A stretch of 41,101 nt of DNA, from contig JANXUF010000042.1 in the NCBI GenBank assembly GCA_025356335.1, forward strand, positions 1-41,101, given 5' to 3'. Each line of letters opens with the position of its first letter. Position 1 is the stretch's first letter. A model generated the notes under the pieces. That model ran no database searches. It had not been told where the DNA came from and saw nothing but the letters and a program-made list of their open reading frames with translations. The position numbers and the translations under genes were made by a program. This DNA comes from Actinomycetes bacterium (GTDB lineage: Bacteria; Actinomycetota; Acidimicrobiia; Acidimicrobiales; Ilumatobacteraceae). This document shows, one piece after another, positions 34,350 through 41,101 of the stretch.

Positions 34350-34963
34350 CGAAACGACCACCGCCCCCACGCCGGAGAGTAGCGTTCCGCACCCAACGAA
34401 GAACGGTTCTCGTCTTCACCGAAGGCAAGGTAACAGAGTGTTCTTACGTCACGAGTTGGGCCAGAGAATGTCGCGACCGGGTCAATGTGATCGTCGATCC
34501 GTTTCACGGCACACCACTCGCCCTGGTCGAGAGGGCGGTAGCACGGCAACACGAGGACCGAGCTCGCCCTCGAAGAGAGCCAGCGGGATACGACGAGATC
34601 TGGTGCGCCTTCGACCGGGATGACCACCCCTATGTATCTGACGCGAGAAGTCTCGCGGCGCACCATGGAATCGGAATTGCGTATTCCAATCCGTGTTTCG
34701 AGTTGTGGCTGGTCCTTCATGTTCGAGATCAGCAGGCGTATATCGATCGCGACCAGGTGCAAAAACTGAGCGATGCCTGCGGCCTGACAGCGGGAAAGGC
34801 CATCGTTTCCAGTGCCTGGACCATCCTGACCGGTGGCTACGAGGCAGCCAAGGAGAGAGCCATCTCCGGCGACAAACGTCATGAGGAGAACGGAAGTCCG
34901 CTCGGCAGCAATCCGTCGACGAGTGTGTGGCGGCTAGTGGACGCAATCCGAGCCGGGGCGTGA
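34346..34963 (+). CDS. RloB-like protein (TOPRIM-like putative nuclease)
   Basis: The product has 205 residues with all RloB family marks: VFTEGKVTECSYV (Glu26, Glu31), YDEIWCAFDRDDHP (Asp90, Asp92) and YSNPCFELWLVLH (Glu119). The acidic EG...TE and DxD arrangement resembles a TOPRIM metal centre, as in the effectors of OLD, Gabija and PARIS systems, though RloB chemistry is not settled. The GTG start overlaps the rloA stop, so the two are made together. A basic N-terminus (RRRVAFRTQRR) may bind nucleic acid. It is convergent with the integrase. Confidence 0.87.
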   Translation: MTKRPPPPRRRVAFRTQRRTVLVFTEGKVTECSYVTSWARECRDRVNVIVDPFHGTPLALVERAVARQHEDRARPRREPAGYDEIWCAFDRDDHPYVSDARSLAAHHGIGIAYSNPCFELWLVLHVRDQQAYIDRDQVQKLSDACGLTAGKAIVSSAWTILTGGYEAAKERAISGDKRHEENGSPLGSNPSTSVWRLVDAIRAGA

Positions 34964-34966
34964 TTG

Positions 34967-35005
34967 CGCCAGCCAGCCCACTTCTCACGCCTCGCTGGTC
35001 TGGCG
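34967..35005. terminator. Inverted repeat between rloB and the integrase
   Basis: CGCCAG (34967-34972) plus CCAGC pair with GCTGG plus CTGGCG (35000-35005), 11 pairs with a one-base bulge and a 16-base loop. It is placed to stop transcription from both convergent operons. Confidence 0.5.
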
Positions 35006-35019
35006 TCGTTGACAACGGG

Positions 35020-36225
35020 TCATCCGACTCTCCGCGGCGCCAACCTCGTGACCTCGCCTCGCGTCCCGGCTTCCGCGCCTTGTTCCATCAGCTTTGCGAG
35101 GCCGTCAGCGATTGCGTGTTGTCCTTCGTTGGTCTTGTGTTGATAGCGCAGCGCTGCCTGTGGAGAAGCGTGGCCCATTCGAACCATGAGGTCTTTGAGG
35201 CTGGCACCTTGCGCAGCGGCCAGCGTGTTTCCGGTGTGCCGCAAATCGTGAAAGTGGAACCGCACGGCAGGTCGGCCTGCTGCGGCCGGCTTATCGAGAT
35301 CGCCGACCTTCTCGCATGCTGCTCGGAAGTCGACGGACCAGTGCACGGCAACGAGCGCAGCCCCTCGCTCGCCGGTGAACACGTATGCGTCGTCACCGGC
35401 CGGCGTGTACGCGTCCATGTGTCTGCGAATCTCTTCGATCAGCGGTGCTGGCATCGGGATGGTTCGTTGCCCGGCCTCCGTCTTGGGAGGAGCGACGTAG
35501 GCGCCGCCCTCGCGTTTCGAGTACTTCAACTGCTGTTCGACAGTGATCGTGCCGTGCCAAAGATCGACGTCGCGTCGACGCAGACCGGCGCATTCGCCGA
35601 CCCTCAACCCGCACCACGCGCCGATCAGTACGAGGGCGCGGCGATGCGCAGGCACGGCGGCAGCGAGCGCCGCTACCTGCGCAACAGTTGCGACGGGACG
35701 CTCTGCAGCCTTCTCCTGTCCCGCCTTTTTGATGATGCATGGATTCGATGGGATGAGTTCATCTGCGACGGCGATGCTGAGGAATCGCCGCAACACCCGG
35801 TACGTCTTCGCGGCGAGATCGGCACCTTTGTCGGCTCGCAGCTTCGCGTTCCATTCGCGAATCATCGGTGTCGTCATTTCGTTGAGCCTGACAGTGCCAA
35901 GCGTCGGCATGATGTGGTTGCGCCACATCGAAGCGTGCCAGTCGGCGGTAGTTGCGCGACTCTCACCTGCGTTATAGAGCGAGTCGATCAGGTTCGGTAC
36001 GAAGGCGCTCAGCGTCACGTTGCCTTTTCGGAAGTCACGCCAGGAGCCGTTGTCGAGGGAGGCCCGCTGCTCACGCTCCCATGCTTCGGCTGCTTTCTTC
36101 GGGCCGTCCTCGTAGACGCGTCCTCCGCCGATCGGAAAGCGCCGAGACAGCTCTCGTCCGTCGGTCAGCCTGACGCGAACCTCATACCCCTCGCCGCGCT
36201 TGCCCTTGTACTTCTTGACGCTCAT
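35020..36225 (-). CDS. Tyrosine recombinase / site-specific integrase
   Basis: The product has 401 residues. An N-terminal arm-binding and core-binding region (about 1-190, GYEVRVRLTDGRELSRRFPIGG onward) precedes the catalytic domain. The catalytic set is the Arg in GAWCGLRVGE, His326 and Arg329 (HDLRH), His352 (MGHAS) and nucleophile Tyr361 (ALRYQHK). ATG 36225 overlaps the stop of the upstream gene in ATGA, which fixes the start over a reading from 36303. It should integrate and excise the element at the tRNA-Gly. Confidence 0.93.
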   Translation of the reverse strand: MSVKKYKGKRGEGYEVRVRLTDGRELSRRFPIGGGRVYEDGPKKAAEAWEREQRASLDNGSWRDFRKGNVTLSAFVPNLIDSLYNAGESRATTADWHASMWRNHIMPTLGTVRLNEMTTPMIREWNAKLRADKGADLAAKTYRVLRRFLSIAVADELIPSNPCIIKKAGQEKAAERPVATVAQVAALAAAVPAHRRALVLIGAWCGLRVGECAGLRRRDVDLWHGTITVEQQLKYSKREGGAYVAPPKTEAGQRTIPMPAPLIEEIRRHMDAYTPAGDDAYVFTGERGAALVAVHWSVDFRAACEKVGDLDKPAAAGRPAVRFHFHDLRHTGNTLAAAQGASLKDLMVRMGHASPQAALRYQHKTNEGQHAIADGLAKLMEQGAEAGTRGEVTRLAPRRVG

Positions 36226-36860
36226 TGCCGTCGTCCTTTCGTGGGTTGTGCCGACTGACTTGTCGTTGCGATGTGCCCTTGCGCTGCAGCGTTGCCATAC
36301 CACTCAGGCGGCCCAATCTCTTGCCACTGCGCCAATAGCCGTCGCCCAGGCAGGAGGTCGAGAGACTTGCCCTGACTGCGCCCCATGCTCGTTTCGACGT
36401 CCAACCATCCCTCGACCCGACATTTTCGGAGGTCGTCCGACACTTGCGATGCCTTGCGATTCGTGGCCTGTCCGAGTCTCGTGTTTCGCCCGCGGCGAAT
36501 GCCCGATGCCTGCAGACGAAGCGTCTCCGCTGCGAGCTGCGCCAGGTAGCTATCTGGCCTGCTCCAACGCCTCACCGTCGGAGCGGTGATCATTGGATCG
36601 CCGGCTGCAATCCACCGAGCGGCACCCGCCGCAACAAGCTCGGCAGGGTTGATCTGCCGGAGCATCGTCGTTGTCAGCGATGTCCGGTTGTCGCTTGCGT
36701 CGCGTTCTAGCGCCAGCGCCTCGATCTGCCCAGAGGTGCGACCGACGTCGAACACGACGACCCACCCTGAAAGTCCTTGGATAGTCGCGGCGAGTCGTTG
36801 GCAGTCTTGACTGGTGAAGCGCGAGGACGGTGAGACACGCTCAACGATTTCAATGTTCAC
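36222..36860 (-). CDS. Putative winged-helix protein coupled to the integrase
   Basis: The product has 212 residues; I do not recognise a named family. The C-terminal third (LGQATNRKASQVSDDLRKCRVEGWLDVE) has the helix-turn-helix and turn pattern of a winged helix like that of MarR proteins, and the N-terminal half is a mixed alpha/beta region. GTG 36860 lies six bases after TACGCT. The stop overlaps the integrase start by four bases, so it probably regulates or assists integration and excision, as a directionality factor or regulator would. The evidence for that is only context. Confidence 0.65.
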   Translation of the reverse strand: MNIEIVERVSPSSRFTSQDCQRLAATIQGLSGWVVVFDVGRTSGQIEALALERDASDNRTSLTTTMLRQINPAELVAAGAARWIAAGDPMITAPTVRRWSRPDSYLAQLAAETLRLQASGIRRGRNTRLGQATNRKASQVSDDLRKCRVEGWLDVETSMGRSQGKSLDLLPGRRLLAQWQEIGPPEWYGNAAAQGHIATTSQSAQPTKGRRQ

Positions 36861-36866
36861 GACGCG

Positions 36867-36872
36867 AGCGTA
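36867..36872 (-). promoter_or_regulatory. Putative -10 element (TACGCT) of the winged-helix-integrase operon
   Basis: TACGCT on the minus strand lies six bases before GTG 36860. Confidence 0.45.
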
Positions 36873-36882
36873 GGGCCGTGTC

Positions 36883-36897
36883 GTTTGTTCGGCAAAC
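36883..36897. promoter_or_regulatory. Inverted repeat upstream of the winged-helix-integrase operon
   Basis: GTTTG-TTCGG-CAAAC is a perfect 5-bp repeat with a 5-base centre, placed between the expected -10 and -35. It may be an operator of the operon's own regulator. Confidence 0.4.
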
Positions 36898-37027
36898 TTC
36901 TTGCATCGTTCTGAGTTTGTGTGCGGACCGTGCAGAGCGGCCGGGAAAACGAAAGTTGTCGTCGCGTTTGTCGGCCGATTGCGGGGACCAATCTGTGTGG
37001 AGCCGCTCGTGCTTGGGCCGGCGAACA

Positions 37028-39940
37028 TCAACGCAACATTTCTCGGCGGGAGGCGTTCGCAGCATCAGGTGTCGGCGACGCCTTGGGGGCGACCACCGCG
37101 AGACGTTCGATGAACTGAGTGCCAGCGCGTCGGTCTCGCCAGTCGGTGTGGCCGAGTGCGGCGTTGATGGCTCGGCTCCAGTCGGCTGGTTCGCGGCGTG
37201 CGAGGTCGTCGATGACGAGGTGGTGGCAGCTGCGTAGTCCGTAGCGGACGAGGTGGGGGAGCTGCTGTTGACGGTGTGTCCACCAGGTCAGCGCGGCGTC
37301 ACGTCGGCGGTCGTCGTCACGCGTGTGCTGGCGGGCCGGGGCGGCCGCTGACCATTGTGTTGTCGTGGCGTGGGCTGATTTTTCGCTGTCGCCGCGAGTG
37401 ACAGCGGCTGAGAACGCTGTTGCGATGGTGAGGTTGCCGAGGTTGAACTCGTCGTGGTCGTGTCCGTTGGTGACGACAAAGGCGCGGTTGCTTGCACGGC
37501 CGCGTGTCATGCCGACGTACAGCGATTGGGCCGACGTGCGTGGCGTGACGATGATCGATCCGGTGTCGGTGGTGCGTCCTTGTGCCCCGGCGGGGGTGAC
37601 GCAGTAGGCGAGCTGCACGTGCGCTTCGAGGTAGTTCTGGGTGATCATTACCTGTGTCGGGCGGCGGGCGTGGACGGCGGTGAGCGATCCGTCATGGTTG
37701 CGGCCGGTGACTCGCCAGACATCCCGGTTGGTGACGCGTTCACCGTCGTTGGTGACTAACGCGCTGGTGTTCTCACGGGTCTGGATCGTGTCGCCGATGT
37801 AGATCGCGTTGTCGTCGGCGTCGGTGCCGACACGGACACCGAGCCTCCCGTTGATCGCCAACAGTGCCTGGCAGCGCGCCGACACGTCGGCTGCCATCGC
37901 GTTGGTGTCGGCGACGATCAACGCGTCTTTGCCGGCGAGCGTGTCGAGGATCCATGCGGCTGCGGCGGTGTTGATGGCGTCGTCGACGGTCACACCGGTG
38001 AGGCGGTCGTGGTCGAGGTAGGTGGCGGTGACGTCGGGGTCTTTGGCCCGCAGTCGGATCGATGTCGTGCGTTCCCACAGTGCTGTGAAGCGGCGGACGG
38101 CGACCATCTGTGTCGCTGATGGCTCGCATGCGAGGTCGCGCAGGAGTCCGCCAGCTTCGGGAGAACTCATCTGTGCGTAGTCGCCGATCAACGCGACACG
38201 GCACCGGTAGGCGGTGGCGACTCTGATGATCTGGTCCAACGTCAACGTCGGGACCATCGATGCTTCATCGATCACGACGAGCCCGTCGCGGGGCAGCCGC
38301 ACGTTACCGACGCGCCACGCGGCAATCGTCGACGCCGCCACACCGGTCTCTTCCGTGACCACCCGCGCTGCGGCAGCGGCGAGAGCGAGGACGGTGATCG
38401 GGCGGCCCGCAGCCTCGTATGCCGCTGCGACCGAGCGGAGCATCGTCGTCTTCCCGGCGCCTGCGGGGCCGATGACGGTGGCGACTTCGAAGCGGCCTGA
38501 CGTGAGCGCGGTGACTGCTTCGGTCTGGTCATCGCCGAGCGTCAACCCGGCGACCTCGACGGTCGGAATCGACCAACGCGACGGCGTGTTCGCGGCTGCG
38601 AGGACACGAGCTTCGGCGGCGAAGATCTCGCGTGACGTGTATCGGGTGGCGTCCCATTGCGCGTAGGTGTCGTCGTTGTCGGGTTCCAGGTTGATGCATC
38701 CGGTGAGGAACCGTTCGGTCTCGATCTCGATTGCTTCGCGTGTTGGAGTGTCGATGAGGCGCGAGATCTCGGCGAAAACATGCGGCCGGCTCCACGTCGC
38801 CCGCTGACCGTGCAACACGGCGGCGACCGCTACGAGGAGTTGCTCCGAGCCTGCCTCGAGCCGTCCTCCGGCGGACGGTTGCGCCTGTGCGGTGACAGTG
38901 TCGATGGCAGCCTGGTCGGCTGGTGTGAGCTGCGCTCGCCACTGCTGATGCAAGTCACCGTCACCGTGGGCTTTGCGTCGCCGCGATTTCAATGTTGCGT
39001 CGTCGAGCATTTTCGAGGCCTCCGCTCTCGTCGGGGTGCGCCCGATCTCGGTGTGCCATTCGACGAGGCGCTGCTCGTACTCGTCCATGATGTCTGCGCG
39101 GCGCGACGACATCGCCGCGATGACATCGGCGGGGATGCCGTCGATGTCGCGCATCTGCAACCGGGTCCCGTCCTGCGGAGCGAGCCAGCGGACACCGAGC
39201 CGTGCGATGAGTTCCTGTTCGAGGACCGCCCCGTAGAACGCGCCGGCGGCGTGAGCGTGTCGGTAGACGGCGTGGGAGTCGAGTGTGCGCCATGTCCCGT
39301 CGATGCATTTGATGCGGTTGAACACGGCGCAATGCGAGTGCAGTTGAGGATCTCCGGCGCGCTCGCCGGGCCTTGTCGCGCGGGCTGACCGATGCCGGAA
39401 CTGGGCGATGATCAACCCTTCACCCTCGACGCGTCGGACCCCGTTGACACCGGCGCGTGAGTGCCCGACAGTGTCCTCGAGGTAGTCGAGCCCGGCCCTG
39501 ACGGCGACTTCGTGCGCTCGCAACACGGCATCACGCACGCCCGCATTGCTGGCAGTCGCCCACAACACTGACACCGATTTCGACGGCGAGAACGTCACGT
39601 CGAGTGCCTCCAACGGTTCGGCGACGGTGCCGTCTTTGCGGGGTCTTGGGCTGACTGTGCGCCCGAGGACGGTCTCGGGGATCATCCGCCCGTCAGCTGC
39701 GCGTTGGCCGCCGGCAGTGCGCGGGTCGACGAATCGGCCATACAGGGTGTCCATCACGTCGGCGTCGACGATGCCCTCCAACCCGAGCAGGCCACGCCCG
39801 CGACCTGTCCACACGCCGGGTGCTTCACCGGCACCGGTGTAGTAGTCATGTCGGCCCCTGGCGACCGAGTTCAAGTAGTAGCGGTGCCCGCCATTGGGTC
39901 CCCCACGGGCCGTCACCCGTCCGACTGTTGCAACCATCAC
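37028..39940 (-). CDS. MobF-family relaxase with helicase domain (TraA/TrwC-like)
   Basis: The product has 970 residues. The relaxase part has tyrosines at 21-22 and 33-34 (HRYYLNS, HDYYTGAGEAPGVW) and the HUH-type histidines in DPQLHSHCAVFNR (His201, His203). The RecD-like helicase part has Walker A IGPAGAGKTT near 490, VVIDEAS for Walker B, and SLYVGMTRGR near the end. The relaxase nicks and carries the transferred strand at oriT. No coupling protein or secretion genes lie in the window, so the element looks mobilizable rather than self-transferring unless those lie further right. The start is GTG 39940 or ATG 39937, the next codon. Confidence 0.92.
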   Translation of the reverse strand: MMVATVGRVTARGGPNGGHRYYLNSVARGRHDYYTGAGEAPGVWTGRGRGLLGLEGIVDADVMDTLYGRFVDPRTAGGQRAADGRMIPETVLGRTVSPRPRKDGTVAEPLEALDVTFSPSKSVSVLWATASNAGVRDAVLRAHEVAVRAGLDYLEDTVGHSRAGVNGVRRVEGEGLIIAQFRHRSARATRPGERAGDPQLHSHCAVFNRIKCIDGTWRTLDSHAVYRHAHAAGAFYGAVLEQELIARLGVRWLAPQDGTRLQMRDIDGIPADVIAAMSSRRADIMDEYEQRLVEWHTEIGRTPTRAEASKMLDDATLKSRRRKAHGDGDLHQQWRAQLTPADQAAIDTVTAQAQPSAGGRLEAGSEQLLVAVAAVLHGQRATWSRPHVFAEISRLIDTPTREAIEIETERFLTGCINLEPDNDDTYAQWDATRYTSREIFAAEARVLAAANTPSRWSIPTVEVAGLTLGDDQTEAVTALTSGRFEVATVIGPAGAGKTTMLRSVAAAYEAAGRPITVLALAAAAARVVTEETGVAASTIAAWRVGNVRLPRDGLVVIDEASMVPTLTLDQIIRVATAYRCRVALIGDYAQMSSPEAGGLLRDLACEPSATQMVAVRRFTALWERTTSIRLRAKDPDVTATYLDHDRLTGVTVDDAINTAAAAWILDTLAGKDALIVADTNAMAADVSARCQALLAINGRLGVRVGTDADDNAIYIGDTIQTRENTSALVTNDGERVTNRDVWRVTGRNHDGSLTAVHARRPTQVMITQNYLEAHVQLAYCVTPAGAQGRTTDTGSIIVTPRTSAQSLYVGMTRGRASNRAFVVTNGHDHDEFNLGNLTIATAFSAAVTRGDSEKSAHATTTQWSAAAPARQHTRDDDRRRDAALTWWTHRQQQLPHLVRYGLRSCHHLVIDDLARREPADWSRAINAALGHTDWRDRRAGTQFIERLAVVAPKASPTPDAANASRREMLR

Positions 39941-40953
39941 CTCAGTAAGACGGGAGCGGCGGCCTCCGTCTACGGGCTACGGCACCCGGCCCGGCATCGT
40001 CAGCATTTTTAATGCCAGAGTGTGAGTGAAGATTCAGCGCCCAACCAACGGACAGCGCAGCCTTCACGTGAGACGAAGGCGCGCGATGAAGGATCAGTTC
40101 CGTAGGCGAACAGGACGAGACGGAGCGACGCAGAACCGACGCACGAACGACGGCGACAAAACCAACAGCGCAGTACGCAAGAGCAGCGATCAACGCACGG
40201 TGCCCGCGCGGAACATTCGCTCAACGTCACCGGCGTCTGAACATCGACCGAGATCTCTCGGCGAGAATGCCTGCGAATTCGCTGGATCCGACAGGCACCT
40301 TCATCGTCTGGCATAGATCTGGCGTATTCCAGAGTTGTCAGGGTAACGCCAGACCCAATCAGACTTCGTCACCTACGTCGCTTCGCGAGGCACGGACAAT
40401 AGGCGAGTCGCCTCGGGTGCAGCCAGGCTCACGTGAACACAATCGCGCCTCGATGACACTCGAAGTGTCCGCAACTCGGCGGCTTCCGTCGGGCCCACGC
40501 ACCGCAGCAACACCGATCGATACATCACTGCAAGCACCGGTCATCGGCTCTCGCTTTGGGTCGTCGCAGCAACGCTCGGATGTTACGCGAGTGCCCGGTA
40601 CCGGCACTTACATCGGTGATCCGTGTCCGGAGTCCGTTGCTGGATCTGCGGTGCGACGATGCGAATCCTCTGCGGGGCGCAACAGATCGGCACACGCATC
40701 AACGACTTGCGCCGCAACCGCGGCGTAGGCCATCGCCGTGCCACTCCGGTGAGGATGGCCTCTCCGCATGCGAGACTGGGCCGGCGGTGCTCGTGCCGGA
40801 CACCGCAATGATGAACACCTTCAAGTAAGGATTTGCGCCACCGAAAGGCGAGACTGCCCGCCTCGTCACCTCCGATACCACGACCCACACAAGAGTGACA
40901 AATCGGACCTTAATGACACACCGATTCGAGACCGGCGGCATCTACAGGGTGTG
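39941..40953. other. About 1 kb without a convincing gene, possible oriT region
   Basis: Open frames here have mixed third-position base use and no recognisable domain, so I read no gene. Repeats seen are GCATT-TTT-AATGC (40003-40015), CCGAGA-TC-TCTCGG (40248-40261), TCTGGCGT...ACGCCAGA (40318-40325 and 40346-40353) and CGCC-N7-GGCG (40836-40850). A region next to a relaxase start with several inverted repeats is where oriT is usually found. Confidence 0.45.
40318..40353. repeat. 8-bp inverted repeat, oriT candidate
   Basis: TCTGGCGT and ACGCCAGA are perfect arms around a 20-base spacer, about 380 bases upstream of the relaxase start. This is the arm length and spacing found beside nic sites, but no nic consensus can be assigned. 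Confidence 0.35.
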
Positions 40954-41101
40954 ATGACTGACGCAGAGCGAGCGGCGATGTCGTGGGCCGATCTCTACGC
41001 TGCGAACGCTGCTCGGCTTACCAGGCTGGCGACCACGTTAGTTGGGCCAAACGATGCTGCCGATCTCGTCAGCGAGACAGTTCAGCGCGTCGTACTGGCG
41101 G
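40954..41101 (+). CDS. ECF-type RNA polymerase sigma factor, N-terminal part
   Basis: Only the first 49 residues are in the window. They read WADLYAANAARLTRLATTLVGPNDAADLVSETVQRVV, the region 2.1-2.2 pattern (LY..h...L.rlA..L.G..deAeDLV.e.) of ECF sigma factors. ATG 40954 is chosen; GTG 40951 one codon earlier is equally possible. Whether it belongs to the integrated element or to the chromosome beyond it cannot be decided because no attR is visible. Confidence 0.75.
   Translation, partial: MTDAERAAMSWADLYAANAARLTRLATTLVGPNDAADLVSETVQRVVLA

Noticed and set aside
34927..36258. 443-codon plus-strand frame antisense to the integrase
   Set aside because: The integrase strand has all catalytic residues; the other translation shows no domain.
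40003..40015. GCATT-TTT-AATGC as an intrinsic terminator
   Set aside because: The T run is in the loop rather than after the stem, and no gene ends here.
40267..40728. 153-codon open frame in the gap after the relaxase
   Set aside because: Mixed third-position base use, no ribosome binding site or -10 at the right distance, and no family pattern.
40836..40850. CGCC-N7-GGCG as the oriT hairpin
   Set aside because: A 4-bp stem is too short to separate from chance in GC-rich DNA, and it lies far from the relaxase start.

Overview
The window is high-GC, densely packed bacterial DNA that reads as an actinomycete (Actinomycetota). The main evidence is the dnaK-grpE-dnaJ-hspR cluster with a HAIR operator, an EtfD-type iron-sulfur membrane protein, a bifunctional-type dCTP deaminase, paired tripeptidyl-aminopeptidase-like lipoproteins and a TraA/MobF relaxase of actinobacterial style. 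Many genes start 6-10 bases after a TANNNT hexamer with no Shine-Dalgarno site, which suggests widespread leaderless transcription. A class such as Acidimicrobiia is possible, but this is only an impression.

Layout. 1-5 kb: the end of a nitrilase-family amidase, a GNAT acetyltransferase, a three-gene ABC-2 exporter (ATPase plus two permeases with overlapping starts and stops), a small acidic protein and a secreted L,D-transpeptidase-like protein. 5-20 kb: an ABC exporter half-transporter divergent from an exported peptidase, a methyltransferase, a CCA-adding-type nucleotidyltransferase, a GH3 beta-glucosidase with a PA14 insert, acetoacetyl-CoA synthetase divergent from an aldehyde dehydrogenase, a second and longer exported peptidase, and a zinc-ribbon membrane protein with a discoidin-like outer domain. 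20-27.3 kb: a same-strand chaperone array clpB, hspR, dnaJ, grpE, dnaK (transcribed right to left), with HAIR and two possible promoters upstream of dnaK. 27.4-32.6 kb: phosphoglycerate mutase, a stand-alone cyclic-nucleotide-binding protein, a structured 342-base gap, EtfD, Dcd and a VapBC-type toxin-antitoxin pair.

32.7-41.1 kb: a tRNA-Gly(CCC) gene whose 3' end is the likely left attachment site of an integrated mobilizable element. The element carries an RloA/RloB pair (ATPase plus TOPRIM-like protein, probably anti-phage defence) behind an AT-rich palindromic operator, a tyrosine integrase translationally coupled to a putative winged-helix protein, and a MobF relaxase-helicase. About 1 kb without a convincing gene follows and may contain the transfer origin. 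The window ends inside an ECF sigma factor. No second copy of the tRNA end is visible, so the right boundary probably lies outside.

Two features are not explained by ordinary gene content. One is a 49-base dispersed element with a CCGCCA/TGGCGG hairpin, present at 9282-9330 and 20331-20379 and matching at 42 of 49 positions without gaps. The other is the chain of strong hairpins at 28796-28918. All functional calls come from reading the sequence and from family knowledge; no database search was run.
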